A stretch of DNA of 64,000 bases from contig NZ_JVMD01000015.1 in NCBI RefSeq assembly GCF_001056295.1, positions 62,001 through 126,000 on the forward strand, given 5' to 3'. The first letter of the stretch is position 1; every line of letters starts with the position of its first letter. Shown here piece after piece: positions 8,070-16,213 of this stretch. Source of the stretch: Corynebacterium halotolerans (GTDB lineage: Bacteria; Actinomycetota; Actinomycetes; Mycobacteriales; Mycobacteriaceae). Below the pieces are notes generated by a model. It was not told the DNA's origin and searched no databases. It was given only the letters and a program-made list of their open reading frames with translations. A program made the position numbers and the translations under genes.

Positions 8070-10814
8070 TCACCCGATGGGGGATGCCCAGAAGCCGGGC
8101 CCGACACCCGACGACGGGGACGGGGCGGCGGCGGGCGTGCCCGGTGTGGCGATCTGCGCTTCGGCGCCGACGAGCTGCATGCAGCGTTCGAATCCCTGGG
8201 TGAGGGCGTCCATGCGGTCGGGGGAGTCCTGCCCGGGCAGCCACCTTGTGGCTTGCTCTTCGAGCTCCGGGTGCGTGCCGACCATGCGGAGGCGGCCGGT
8301 GGAGGCGGCCTGGCGGGTGCCGGCGGCGCGGGCGACTTTGTCGCCTTTCGCGCGCCATGGGCGGATGCGGAACGGGGGGTCGGTCTGGTCGGGGATGGGG
8401 ACTCCGTCGATCTGGCGGATGGAGGCCAGCGGGTCGGCGGGCCGGTCTTCCTTCCTGGCGTAGGCCAGCGCCGCGGCGGCGAGGTCATTGTTGTGGGTGC
8501 GGAGTAGGCGGGCTTCGTCGCGAACGCGCCGCCATGCTTCCTCGAGGACGCGTTCGTAGGTGGGGCCGGTGGTGAACGCCTCGAACAGCACCTCGGTGGC
8601 CTGGGTAGTGAGTGCGAGGAGGACGGCGGTGCGGGCCCATTCGTCGGATTGCATGCGCCCCGACCGGTCGTCGGTGACCCAGGCCCTACCGTCGGCGGTG
8701 ACGGTGAGGCCGATGATGCCGGCCTCGTCGGCTTTGCCGGTTTCCGCGGGGTCGACGGACACGATGCGGGCGGCGGTGGTGCCGCCGACGTTGGGGGCGC
8801 GGTGCCGGTCGAACCACTCGCGGGCGAACAGGCCACCGCCCGCCGGGGTGGGCTGCCCGAGGTAGAGGGCGGACCAGACGCGTTCGCCAACATCCTGCCG
8901 GATGCGGGCGAAGTCCTCCGGGGTGCGGCCACGGGCCGACTGCATTGCTTCCCCTGCGGGCCGTCCGAGGGCGTCCGGGACGCCCGGGGTGGAGACGGCG
9001 GGGATGTTCACCACCCGCCACGACGACCGGCCGGCCTGCTTATCCTGGGCCAGCACATGCCCGGTGAGGTCGTCCTCGTGCCAACGGGTCTGGATGATGA
9101 TCACGGGGGCGCCGGCGGCGAGGCGGGTCTGCGCGACAGAGTCGTACCAGGTGATCACCTTCTCCCGCTCTACCACCGAGTCGGCCTCGGACATGCCCTT
9201 GAGGGGGTCGTCGATGACTAGCACCTCGGCGCTCTTGCCGGTCAATCCACCGCCGACGCCGACGGCGAAAAGCCCTCCCTTGTGTCCGGCGAGCTGCCAC
9301 GACCCGGCGGAGGCGTTGTCGTCGGCCAGGGCCAGGCCCAGTTTGTCGGCGAGCGTCGCGCCGGTCAGGGGGTCGCGTGCGCCGTGGCCGTGCTCCCGGA
9401 TGATGTTGCGGACCTGGCGGGCCATCCCCCGGGCAAGATGCTCTGCGTAGGAGGCGAGGACGACGCGACGCTCGGGATCCTGGACGAGGGCGCGGACGAC
9501 GCCCCACACGCCCACACGCTGCGAGTTGTGGGTGGGCACCATGGTCCGGCCCACGAGGTACAGGCCGTCGGGTGCGTCGACGGTGATGCACCGGCCGGGC
9601 CGTGGGGGGATGGGCTCGATGCCGGTGATGGGGATGCGGCGGCGGGCGGCGCGGGCGGTGATTCGTCCCTCGTAGCGGGGCAGGCGCGTTGGCACGATGC
9701 CGTCGTGGGGGCTGAATGCGATGCGCCACATCTCCCGCCGCCCGGTGATCTGCTGGCCGTGTACGCCGGTTCCGCCGTCACTGGGGGCGATGGGGCGGTG
9801 TTCGCCGGCGCGGTATCCGAGGGTGCGGACAAGCTCGGCGACGTCGGCGACGAGGCGGCGGTTCGTGTTGTCGAAGCACACCTGGTTGCCCGTGGCGGGA
9901 ACGTGCCCGTCGGAATCGATCAACCCGGCCAGCAGGGCCCGCCGCTGTGCCTCCGACGCCCGCAGGTACGCGGAGGGGATGTGCCTGTTGCTCAGCAGGC
10001 CCAGGGCCCGCAGTGCGGTGAGGAAGCCGCCGCCGAGGTAGTCCTGGACGACGCCGGTGTCCTTGTGCGTCCAGGTGGACGTGACGGGGTAGGCGTACTG
10101 GTAGTCGTCGGCGGCGTCGTGGTGGATGTAGGCGCCGGATGCGCGGCCGTCGCCGAGCCACAGCCCCAGGGTGTACGGGTCAATGGGGAGGTTGGCGTCG
10201 GGGAGGGTGAAGACCTCGCGGTGCGGCAGGTGGCTCAGGTACTTGCATCCCCGACGGCCCGCCGGGCCGGTGGTGATGGCGTGGTCCGCGAGCCATTGAG
10301 TTTCGACCGTGCGGGGGGCGGGGCGGCCGTTGCGGTGGATGGTCCATTCATGCTGGGGGTGGACGTCGATGTGGTCGTTGCCGTCGATGTGGACGCGCAT
10401 GGTGGCCATCGCTTCGGGGTGGATGGCGGTGACGGTGACGGGGCGGCCGGAGGGGTGCATCACCTGGTCGCCGGGGCGGAGCTCGCCGTGCGTGGTCCAG
10501 CCGGTGGGCGTGGGCACGGGGGTGTCGTGGGCGACTAGTTTCCCTTCCTGTGGGGGCATTGAGATTGCGAGGCGGGCGTCGCGGGTCGACAGGGCCCATT
10601 CGAGGGCCTGGTCGATTGCTTCGAGGGCGGGGGTCTGCACCGTCGACGGTTCGATGGCTTGGGCGAGGGCCCCGGCGGTGGGGTGTTGCTGGGCGACGGT
10701 GGCGCGGGTGGTTTCGCGGTCGAGGCGGTGGAGGAGGGCGGCGCGTTGGGCGGGGGACCAGCCGGCGGTTTCGGCGAGGATGGTGCGGCGGATCAGGTCG
10801 GTGTGGTCGGTCAT
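8070..10814 (-). CDS. Terminase large subunit, interrupted by an intein in Walker A
   Basis: 914 aa precursor from ATG 10814. Its ATP-driven motor and nuclease package phage DNA. The P-loop MPPQEGK/S is split: Gly91-Lys92, then intein residues 93-430, then Ser431. Walker B is VLVIDD (about 531-536). RNase-H-like nuclease motif IVSVDPAETG has Asp688, with further acidic residues towards Asp869. The spliced product is 576 aa, a normal length. The segment AGSWQLAGHKGGLFAVGVGGGLTG matches the conserved terminase region before Walker B. ATP binding requires splicing, since the precursor has no complete P-loop. Confidence 0.93.
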   Translation of the reverse strand: MTDHTDLIRRTILAETAGWSPAQRAALLHRLDRETTRATVAQQHPTAGALAQAIEPSTVQTPALEAIDQALEWALSTRDARLAISMPPQEGKLVAHDTPVPTPTGWTTHGELRPGDQVMHPSGRPVTVTAIHPEAMATMRVHIDGNDHIDVHPQHEWTIHRNGRPAPRTVETQWLADHAITTGPAGRRGCKYLSHLPHREVFTLPDANLPIDPYTLGLWLGDGRASGAYIHHDAADDYQYAYPVTSTWTHKDTGVVQDYLGGGFLTALRALGLLSNRHIPSAYLRASEAQRRALLAGLIDSDGHVPATGNQVCFDNTNRRLVADVAELVRTLGYRAGEHRPIAPSDGGTGVHGQQITGRREMWRIAFSPHDGIVPTRLPRYEGRITARAARRRIPITGIEPIPPRPGRCITVDAPDGLYLVGRTMVPTHNSQRVGVWGVVRALVQDPERRVVLASYAEHLARGMARQVRNIIREHGHGARDPLTGATLADKLGLALADDNASAGSWQLAGHKGGLFAVGVGGGLTGKSAEVLVIDDPLKGMSEADSVVEREKVITWYDSVAQTRLAAGAPVIIIQTRWHEDDLTGHVLAQDKQAGRSSWRVVNIPAVSTPGVPDALGRPAGEAMQSARGRTPEDFARIRQDVGERVWSALYLGQPTPAGGGLFAREWFDRHRAPNVGGTTAARIVSVDPAETGKADEAGIIGLTVTADGRAWVTDDRSGRMQSDEWARTAVLLALTTQATEVLFEAFTTGPTYERVLEEAWRRVRDEARLLRTHNNDLAAAALAYARKEDRPADPLASIRQIDGVPIPDQTDPPFRIRPWRAKGDKVARAAGTRQAASTGRLRMVGTHPELEEQATRWLPGQDSPDRMDALTQGFERCMQLVGAEAQIATPGTPAAAPSPSSGVGPGFWASPIG
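9525..10538 (-). other. Class 3 intein with LAGLIDADG endonuclease (338 aa)
   Basis: Residues 93-430 of the terminase precursor. Position 1 is Leu, not Cys or Ser (LVAHDTPVPTPTGW). Block B is VHPQHEW (Trp157), block F is RCITVDAPDGLYL (Cys409), block G is VPTHN then Ser+1 (Thr428). This Trp-Cys-Thr triplet with no N-terminal nucleophile is the signature of class 3 inteins, which use the block F Cys to form the branched intermediate. The two LAGLIDADG motifs are LGLWLGDG (216-223) and LLAGLIDSDG (294-303). Insertion between Lys and Ser of the P-loop is a common intein site. Confidence 0.93.
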
Positions 10815-10846
10815 GCCCGTGATGGTGGCGGGGTGTGGTGACCGGG

Positions 10847-11299
10847 TCAGCGGGGAGTGAGGGCGGCCCAGGTGTAGACGCTGACGATGGTGGCGATGGC
10901 GTGGACGAGGACGACGTCGCGGTGCGTTTCGGGGACGTTGGCGATGGTGGTGATGAAGAAGTCGACGGCGTGGCCGGTGGTGTCGGGGTGCATGGCGTGG
11001 CGGGCGAAGCCGACGCCGATGTCGTGGCCGGTGCGTTGCCACTCGTCGTCGAACATGGTTGACGGTTCGAGTTCGTCGGCGATGGCCCCCACGTCAGGAG
11101 TCGCGCCCATGAGGCGGATGGTGAGGGGCCCGGCGGTCGCGAGGCCGGCGAGGGCGGTGGGGAAGTCGGGCCAGGTGACGACGATCGACGTGATCCGCTG
11201 GCCCAGTGCCTCGGGGGTGAGGTCGGGGTCGGGCCAGCAGATCTCCGCGGCGATGCGCCCGGCGAGATGCCGGATACGCGCACGCCTGTCGGAGGTCAT
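10847..11299 (-). CDS. Phage protein of unknown function, upstream of terminase
   Basis: 150 aa from ATG 11299 (longer in-frame starts lack support). Mixed alpha protein with a C-terminal half rich in hydrophobic and His residues (GFARHAMHPD, then DFFITTIANVPETH). Not recognised. Immediately upstream of the terminase large subunit is where small terminase subunits often lie, but no HTH is visible here, so I do not assign that role. Confidence 0.6.
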   Translation of the reverse strand: MTSDRRARIRHLAGRIAAEICWPDPDLTPEALGQRITSIVVTWPDFPTALAGLATAGPLTIRLMGATPDVGAIADELEPSTMFDDEWQRTGHDIGVGFARHAMHPDTTGHAVDFFITTIANVPETHRDVVLVHAIATIVSVYTWAALTPR

Positions 11300-11309
11300 G
11301 GAGCCGAGT

Positions 11310-11783
11310 CTAGTCGTGGCGTCCGATGCACCAGGACGTGATCTGCGCGATGGGAATGCGAATCCGCTCAAACTCAAGCGGCGCGATGGGTGTGTAGCCG
11401 TTTCCCACCATCTTGGCGTTCTTCAGGTGAATAGCCGTGGGGGGCATTTCGTTGACGGCTTCCGCCTCATTCTGGGGAGCGACATGGTGAGGGAAGAGCT
11501 GTGATGAGATGACCTCGGCGAAGTCATCGGGAAGGCCGTCGCCAGGTTCGATCTCGGCTTCATCAAGTCGTCCGTGGAGTTTGCTTCGCTCGATGTCAGC
11601 GAATTCGTTATACGCCATCGTCGTTCCCTCGATGGTCGCTCCCGGGATGCACAGCGTGACCTCGGTATTGATTGCTCCTGCAAATGCTTCGAGGACTGCA
11701 AGGCGGTGGTCGGGGTGGGTTGCCCAGGCGGCGCGGACGGCGTCGCTGATTTCCATGGGCTGGTGGTCAGGTTGTGTGGTCAT
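11310..11783 (-). CDS. Phage hypothetical protein, 157 aa
   Basis: Start at ATG 11783 (MTTQPDHQPMEISDAV). Acidic in the middle (LDEAEIEPGDGLPDDFAE). No domain recognised. A lower GC content by eye than its neighbours (AT-rich codons such as AATGAA, GAAAT) suggests a more recent acquisition. It is separated from the upstream gene by the hairpin at 11798-11830, so it may be expressed differently from the early genes. Confidence 0.55.
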   Translation of the reverse strand: MTTQPDHQPMEISDAVRAAWATHPDHRLAVLEAFAGAINTEVTLCIPGATIEGTTMAYNEFADIERSKLHGRLDEAEIEPGDGLPDDFAEVISSQLFPHHVAPQNEAEAVNEMPPTAIHLKNAKMVGNGYTPIAPLEFERIRIPIAQITSWCIGRHD

Positions 11784-11797
11784 GGTGGGGACGATAA

Positions 11798-11830
11798 CGA
11801 ACGCCCCGGGAAAAGTCCCGGTGGCGTTCG
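11798..11830 (-). terminator. Hairpin between small genes
   Basis: Stem CGAACGCC (11798-11805) pairs with GGCGTTCG (11823-11830), extended inside by CGGGA/TCCCG around an AAA loop. On the leftward transcript it is followed by TTATCG. It fills the 53-bp gap after the 11837-12004 gene and probably ends or attenuates the early transcript before the terminase block. Confidence 0.5.
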
Positions 11831-11836
11831 AATGGG

Positions 11837-12004
11837 TTAGCGACGGTAGGCGTCGGCGGCGGTCCATTTGGGGTCGTCGCGGGTGATGCCGGTGGTGGGG
11901 TTGCGCCAGGTGTCGTGGTCGTGGACCCACAGGTGCCCGCAGTAGTCGACGCGGGCCACAGGGGGGAATGTGCTGGGGAGTTGCTGAAAGAGTCCGACGC
12001 TCAT
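11837..12004 (-). CDS. Small phage protein, 55 aa
   Basis: ATG 12004 overlaps the upstream stop as ATGA, which decides the start. Contains Cys-Gly-His-Leu-Trp-Val-His-Asp-His, a possible single metal-binding cluster, then DDPKWTAADAYRR. The pattern of a short His/Trp-rich protein is common among phage early genes. Function not known. Confidence 0.6.
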   Translation of the reverse strand: MSVGLFQQLPSTFPPVARVDYCGHLWVHDHDTWRNPTTGITRDDPKWTAADAYRR

Positions 12005-12192
12005 CGTGCCCACCTGAAGACGGACTCGATCCACTTGGTGACGTACAAGTGCGCGGATTCGAGGGGGACGTCCTTATCGGCGAGTTCGTGGTGCAGGGCG
12101 GCGATGGTTGCGGCGAACGGGGCGATCTCGGCGCGGGTTTGGTCGTCGGGAGTCATACCGAGGCGGTTGAGGAAGTCATCGGGGTTGGTCAT
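12001..12192 (-). CDS. Small phage protein, 63 aa
   Basis: Start ATG 12192 overlaps the upstream stop (ATGA), and its own stop overlaps the next ATG in the same way. Predicted all-helical (MTNPDDFLNRLGMTPDDQTR). No recognised domain. Part of a translationally coupled trio with the genes on either side. Confidence 0.6.
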   Translation of the reverse strand: MTNPDDFLNRLGMTPDDQTRAEIAPFAATIAALHHELADKDVPLESAHLYVTKWIESVFRWAR

Positions 12193-12575
12193 TCGCCGGC
12201 CTCCTTGAGTGCTTGTCGTGCGGCGCGGACCTGCTCGCCGGTAGCGACCACCACGGCGGGGAATACCGGGCTAGATTCGCCCAGCGGGTAGAACGTACGC
12301 ACCCAGCCAGCAAGTCGCGGCCTGTCGCAGTCGCCGTAGTACCTGGGTATGGCGACCAGCGTGTCGGGGTCGAGGGCGGCGAGCTCGTCGGCGGTGCGGA
12401 TGATTCGGGGCGGGGCGGGGATGCGGGCGTCGGTGCGGATCATGCGCAGCACCTCGTCAATCTCGGCGTCGGTGAGGGTGTCGCCGTAGCACTCGACCAG
12501 GTTGACGCGCCAGAAGTCACGCAGGTGCTCGCGGGCCTCCCGCTCGGCGATCTTGCGCAGTCGGTCGGTGGTCAT
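12189..12575 (-). CDS. Phage hypothetical protein, 128 aa
   Basis: ATG 12575 has an excellent ribosome site (TGGAGGAAGC). N-terminal half charged and helical (TDRLRKIAEREAREHLRD), followed by TLTDAEIDEVLRMI. The second half includes a beta-rich segment with Tyr-Gly-Asp-Cys-Asp. Not recognised. First gene of the 12575-to-11837 coupled group. Confidence 0.6.
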   Translation of the reverse strand: MTTDRLRKIAEREAREHLRDFWRVNLVECYGDTLTDAEIDEVLRMIRTDARIPAPPRIIRTADELAALDPDTLVAIPRYYGDCDRPRLAGWVRTFYPLGESSPVFPAVVVATGEQVRAARQALKEAGE

Positions 12576-12605
12576 GCTTCCTCCATTTCTTGTCGGGCGG
12601 GGCGG

Positions 12606-12896
12606 TCAGAAGTCGAAGTCATCGGAGTCGCCCCACGGGATCGGGTCTAGTGGTGGTGGGGTGAATCCGAGGGCCGTCATCGCGTCGGCGGCGCGGCGTT
12701 GGCAATTGGCGTGCCACCCTTCGGCGTTGACGTAGCCGACGCAGGGCGTGGGGCACGTGAGGATTTGGAACAGCTGCCAGATCACCCGCTCGTCCCACCT
12801 CCCGAGTCCGGGGAAGGTGTCGGCGAGTGGTGCGGCGAGGGCGTCGGCAATCTGCTTCGCGTCGAACTCGGGGTCGTGGCGATGGTGCTTACCCAT
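12606..12896 (-). CDS. Phage hypothetical protein, 96 aa
   Basis: ATG 12896 with AAAGGAACCC upstream. Residues include CPTPCVGY and a later Cys, spaced like a possible zinc site, and an acidic C-terminal end (GDSDDFDF). A 12-codon ORF (ATG 12927 to TAA 12889) starts on the stop of the preceding membrane peptide and ends over this start. It may serve only to couple translation. Function unknown. Confidence 0.6.
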   Translation of the reverse strand: MGKHHRHDPEFDAKQIADALAAPLADTFPGLGRWDERVIWQLFQILTCPTPCVGYVNAEGWHANCQRRAADAMTALGFTPPPLDPIPWGDSDDFDF

Positions 12897-12923
12897 GGGG
12901 TTCCTTTGCGTTGTCGCGGTCTG

Positions 12924-13025
12924 TCATGGCGCGCACCCCATGGCGGTTTCGGCAACGATGGCGAGGAATCCGCAGATGGTGATGAGGGCGATGAGGGCCG
13001 CGAGACGGCGGGGAATGTCGTTCAT
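12924..13025 (-). CDS. Single-pass membrane peptide, 33 aa
   Basis: ATG 13025 overlaps the stop of the upstream gene (ATGA), and its own stop overlaps the next ATG. After a short charged start (MNDIPRR) there is one strongly hydrophobic helix (LAALIALITICGFLAIVAE) and a short tail. Too small for most gene finders, but the coupling on both sides supports translation. Function unknown. Small phage membrane peptides often modify host membrane proteins or exclude other phages. Confidence 0.55.
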   Translation of the reverse strand: MNDIPRRLAALIALITICGFLAIVAETAMGCAP

Positions 13026-13441
13026 GCTTCCTCCCATTCGCCGACGTGGCGGCGCATGATTCGGGTGTACGGGCGGACCTTCGCCAATAGCTGATCCCTC
13101 CGACGTTGCGCGGCGGCTAGCGTCTTGTACCCCTCGTCCAGCATGTCGATGTTGCCGTCCCGGTCGAGGTATGCAATGGCGTACTCGGTGCGCATTCCGG
13201 CGGCCAGGGCGGCCAGGGTCGGGGCGGCGGAGATCATGTCGGCGGTTGCCTTATCTGGCATTTCGAGGGTGTCCGTCCATACGTCCGGCTCTCCGGTCTC
13301 GGGGTGCTCTTCGTCGATTTCCAGGAGGACGTAGTGCTCGATGTGCTGGTATCCGTCCGCCAGGCCGTAGGTCTCGTAATCGGCGGTGAGTCGTCGGCCC
13401 TCAAACGATGCGACAAGGTCGCGGGCTTTGTCGGGGGTCAC
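13022..13441 (-). CDS. Phage hypothetical protein, 139 aa
   Basis: Start GTG 13441 overlaps the upstream stop as GTGA. An N-terminal helix is followed by an acidic beta-rich middle (LLEIDEEHPETGEPDVWTDT), then a C-terminal Arg-rich helix (AAAQRRRDQLLAKVRPY). No recognised family. Downstream member of the coupled early-gene run. Confidence 0.6.
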   Translation of the reverse strand: MTPDKARDLVASFEGRRLTADYETYGLADGYQHIEHYVLLEIDEEHPETGEPDVWTDTLEMPDKATADMISAAPTLAALAAGMRTEYAIAYLDRDGNIDMLDEGYKTLAAAQRRRDQLLAKVRPYTRIMRRHVGEWEEA

Positions 13442-13683
13442 TGGTCGACCTCCGTGTGTGTCGCGGTGAAGCGGCCGACGATCCGCCACCCGGCGGTGAT
13501 GTGCCCTTCGTAGCCGTCTCCGGCGGGCCACGCCTCCACGTCCACGTCACTGGAAAAGAGGAACCGGCGGGCGTACTTGAGGATGCGGCTGCTTAGCTCG
13601 TTGGAGGGGACTCCCGTCAACGGTGTGGCGCGGTTGCCTCTCCCGATTTTGTTGTCGCGGAATTGCACGGTGAAGGTGGTCAC
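13438..13683 (-). CDS. Phage hypothetical protein, 81 aa
   Basis: GTG 13683 overlaps the upstream stop (GTGA). Mostly beta-strand pattern (TTFTVQFRDNKIG; GWRIVGRFTATH). Not recognised. Same operon as its neighbours. Confidence 0.6.
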   Translation of the reverse strand: MTTFTVQFRDNKIGRGNRATPLTGVPSNELSSRILKYARRFLFSSDVDVEAWPAGDGYEGHITAGWRIVGRFTATHTEVDQ

Positions 13684-13970
13684 TGGTCGGCCTCCGCTTC
13701 TTCCTTGATCAGTCGGTCAACGGCCTTCATGCATTCCCGGTAGACCGGGCCACCTGTCGGCACAATGGTGAGGTTTCGGCGGTTGATGAGCCTGCCGGCG
13801 GCGCGATACGGCGCTTCGGCGTTGTCGTAGTCCGGGCTGGCGTAGTGGTAGTGCTGCCTGTCGTATTCGTCGTTGCGATTCCTGTACCAGATTCCGAAGT
13901 CTCCGAGGTTCTGGGAGTCGCTCGTGTCGAGTCGGTGCGCGACGTATGCGTATTCGGCGCGAGGCTTCAC
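13680..13970 (-). CDS. Phage hypothetical protein, 96 aa
   Basis: Start GTG 13970 by GTGA overlap. Tyr- and His-rich (YRNRNDEYDRQHYHYASPDY). The C-terminal helix is charged. No domain recognised. Confidence 0.6.
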   Translation of the reverse strand: MKPRAEYAYVAHRLDTSDSQNLGDFGIWYRNRNDEYDRQHYHYASPDYDNAEAPYRAAGRLINRRNLTIVPTGGPVYRECMKAVDRLIKEEAEADQ

Positions 13971-14563
13971 TGGTCGGCCTCCCGTCCGGCGTGGATGATC
14001 GTGTACGGCTCGTAGCCGCAGCTGGGCAACCCCTGAGTCCACCATCCCTCGTCCTCACTCCACACAGACACATCGCCCTCACAGTCGGCCACGACGATCT
14101 GGCCCCGCCCAGACGTCTCACACGCCAGGGTGAGCGAGTCGATATCTCCCCACACACTGCCGACCGTGAGCGTCGCCGGGGTCGGGGTGGGCGTGTCGCC
14201 GGGCCATTCCATGCGGGGGAGGTCCGGGCGCGGGGTGATGCGGGTGTGCCCCTCGTAAACAGCGTTTCCCCGTCGGCTAAGTAGTCCGGCGCGTCCCCCG
14301 TTCGGGCAGGGGTTAACGATGACGACTCGGCCCCGCGTCTCCGTGTCGGCTTGCATCCACTGGCACGCGGCGCGTTCCTCCGGGGACATGTCCGCCAGCG
14401 TCGGGCGCTTCGGTAGGACCGCGAGGAGGACGCGGGCGGCGTGGACGACCGTCTTGTCCTGCACCTCCGCGCCACGGGCGCGCTCGGCCCATTCGCGTAC
14501 AGCCTGCGCTTCGTCGCTGGTGAGTCCGGCGGGGATCGTATGGGGCTGGTCATTCGTGGTCAT
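13967..14563 (-). CDS. Phage hypothetical protein, 198 aa
   Basis: ATG 14563 has a clear ribosome site (AAGGAGAAGACC), which fixes the start inside the end of the upstream gene (14-nt overlap). The N-terminal third is helical, and the rest is beta-rich with Gly/Trp turns (VWSEDEGWWTQGLPS). Not recognised. The strong site suggests it is made in larger amounts than its neighbours. Confidence 0.6.
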   Translation of the reverse strand: MTTNDQPHTIPAGLTSDEAQAVREWAERARGAEVQDKTVVHAARVLLAVLPKRPTLADMSPEERAACQWMQADTETRGRVVIVNPCPNGGRAGLLSRRGNAVYEGHTRITPRPDLPRMEWPGDTPTPTPATLTVGSVWGDIDSLTLACETSGRGQIVVADCEGDVSVWSEDEGWWTQGLPSCGYEPYTIIHAGREADQ

Positions 14564-14834
14564 GGTCTTCTCCTTCGGGTTCGTAGCCGGCGTCACGGAT
14601 CGCGTCGACGTGGGTTTTCGTTTCTCCGCGGACTCCACCAAGCTCAGTCCACGAGGTGACGGCTCCGTACTTGTCCGAGGGGAACGCGAGGATTTCCCAC
14701 CCCAGGTACGGGTCGTGGTACCGGCTGGTGATGATGTAGTTGCCGTCGCTGGTTGCCCACAGGACACGTTTTCGCTGCCCTGCTTCGTAGCCCAGGGCGT
14801 ACCCGGTGGGGGCCGCAGTCTTCCGGGTGGTCAT
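14550..14834 (-). CDS. Phage hypothetical protein, 94 aa
   Basis: ATG 14834 (MTTRKTAAPTGYALGYEAG). A short beta-rich protein with aromatic residues, ending in an acidic His-containing tail (EGEDHDHE). The stop overlaps the start of the next gene. Function unknown. Confidence 0.6.
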   Translation of the reverse strand: MTTRKTAAPTGYALGYEAGQRKRVLWATSDGNYIITSRYHDPYLGWEILAFPSDKYGAVTSWTELGGVRGETKTHVDAIRDAGYEPEGEDHDHE

Positions 14835-15154
14835 CGGGTTTCGTCCTTTCGGCACGTGCAAGGCTCTCCTCCCGGTCCCATCGGTCCCGTGTATCCACGA
14901 GGGCCGCGGAGCGCGCGCATGACTTCCTCGGCCGTCGGTGTGTACGCGGGGGCGAGGTCGGAGATGGTGTCGAGGCAGTACTCCTCGGCTTCCAGCCCCG
15001 GGATGTTCATGTCGGGGTCGAGCGGGGTGGAGTAGACGAGGAGGTCGCCGCCTCGGCTGAATTCGAGGCATCCTCCGGCGTCGCGGAAAAGGTCTTGGGT
15101 GCGGGTGAGTTCTCGGGGGATTCGGTAGAGCGGGTGCGCTCGGTGGATGGTCAT
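14831..15154 (-). CDS. Phage hypothetical protein with short collagen-like stretch, 107 aa
   Basis: ATG 15154 overlaps the upstream stop (ATGA). The first 80 residues are an ordinary globular sequence. Near the C-terminus is a run of five Gly-X-Y triplets (GPRGYTGPMGPGGEP) followed by two close Cys (CTC). Collagen-like repeats usually appear in phage tail or fibre proteins, so their presence in a small early protein is unusual, though too short to form a triple helix alone. Confidence 0.6.
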   Translation of the reverse strand: MTIHRAHPLYRIPRELTRTQDLFRDAGGCLEFSRGGDLLVYSTPLDPDMNIPGLEAEEYCLDTISDLAPAYTPTAEEVMRALRGPRGYTGPMGPGGEPCTCRKDETR

Positions 15155-15276
15155 CGGTCACCACCAAGGCCGGTGGTGGCGTCGCGGAGGCAGGTCATGG
15201 CGATGATGTCTCCGGTCTGCGGGGGCCTGCGGTTCATCCACCGGCGTTTGGCGCCTTCGATGGTGGGCATGGTCAC
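15151..15276 (-). CDS. Small phage protein, 41 aa
   Basis: Starts either at GTG 15276 (GTGA overlap with ssb) or ATG 15270. Basic N-terminal half ([13 protein letters not shown]), then a short hydrophobic core ([13 protein letters not shown]). Coupled on both sides. No function recognised. Confidence 0.5.
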   Translation of the reverse strand: MTMPTIEGAKRRWMNRRPPQTGDIIAMTCLRDATTGLGGDR

Positions 15277-15749
15277 CACGGCGGCTCGGTGTCGCCGCCG
15301 GCGTGGCTGCCGCCTTGGGCGGCGGAGTTCCACGAATCACCGGCCTGCCGCTGGCCGCCACCGCCGCCCTGTCCGCCGGTGCGGGGGTTGCGGGTGACCT
15401 GGGCCGAAGCGAACTTGAGGGACGGGCCGACCTCGTCGACCTCGATCTCGTACACGGTGCGCTTCTCGCCCTCGCGGGTGTCGTAGCTCCGCTGGCGCAA
15501 GCGACCCTGGACGATGACGCGCATGCCCTTCGACAGGGTTTCCATGACGTTTTCCGCGGCTTCGCGCCAGATGTTGCAGGTGAGGAACAGGCCTTCCTGG
15601 TCCTCCCATTGTCCGGACTCGCGGTTGAAGGCGCGGGGCGTCGACGCGACGCGGAAGTTTGCGACCGCGGCACCCGACGGGGTGTAGCGCAGCTCCGGGT
15701 CGGCGACGATGTTGCCGACCAGCGTGATTGGGGTCTCTCCTTGAGCCAT
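15273..15749 (-). CDS. ssb: Single-stranded DNA-binding protein
   Basis: 158 aa from ATG 15749 (AAGGAG upstream). An OB-fold typical of [22 protein letters not shown], then [19 protein letters not shown] and [15 protein letters not shown]. The C-terminal third is a Gly/Gln-rich linker. It ends in DTEPPW rather than the usual DDxPF, with acidic residues and a final aromatic that could still bind partner proteins. It binds ssDNA during phage replication and recombination, alongside RecT and the exonuclease in this prophage. Confidence 0.95.
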   Translation of the reverse strand: MAQGETPITLVGNIVADPELRYTPSGAAVANFRVASTPRAFNRESGQWEDQEGLFLTCNIWREAAENVMETLSKGMRVIVQGRLRQRSYDTREGEKRTVYEIEVDEVGPSLKFASAQVTRNPRTGGQGGGGGQRQAGDSWNSAAQGGSHAGGDTEPPW

Positions 15750-15763
15750 GATGAAAACTCCTT

Positions 15764-16213
15764 CTAGAGGTAGTGGGTGTGCATGTGGTGGGTGGGGTCC
15801 AGGTCGTAGCCCTGGTAGGTGGTTTTGCCTTCGCGGATGCGCCAGTGGTGGGCGCGGTCCTGCTCGGCGGCGGTGACGGCGATGGAACAGGACTGCGGTA
15901 GGCGGCAGCAGTGTGTGGTGCCGTCGGGGTCCGCGGCGGTGACGCTGCGGGCGGTCCAGTCCTGGTGGCTGGTGTCGGTGCTGACGATGCGACGCCACCG
16001 CACCGACGCCGCCGTTGAGGCCCGGTCATCGGGGCGGCACCAGATCAGCCGCCCGGCGAAACCGTCATGCAGGCTGGCGGATTCGATCGACGCCCGCCGT
16101 GCCGGTGGTTCGTAGCCGTGTCCGTCGGCCTGGGCGGTGAGGGCGCCGCACTGGTCGGCGGGTGCCGGGGCGAGGGGCGTCGACGCGAACAACTCCAACT
16201 GCGGTGCGGTCAC
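15764..16213 (-). CDS. Phage hypothetical protein, 149 aa
   Basis: Start GTG 16213 overlaps the methyltransferase stop (GTGA). The N-terminus is Pro/Ala-rich ([18 protein letters not shown]), a form like the clamp-binding QLxLF peptide; this is a resemblance, not proof. The rest includes [13 protein letters not shown] and a His-rich end ([11 protein letters not shown]) suggesting metal binding. Function unknown. Confidence 0.6.
   Translation of the reverse strand: MTAPQLELFASTPLAPAPADQCGALTAQADGHGYEPPARRASIESASLHDGFAGRLIWCRPDDRASTAASVRWRRIVSTDTSHQDWTARSVTAADPDGTTHCCRLPQSCSIAVTAAEQDRAHHWRIREGKTTYQGYDLDPTHHMHTHYL

Noticed and set aside
10847..11299. Small terminase subunit directly upstream of the large subunit
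   Set aside because: The position fits, but the protein has no visible HTH or coiled coil of that family. The HTH protein at 19694-20143 is the better candidate and is still uncertain.
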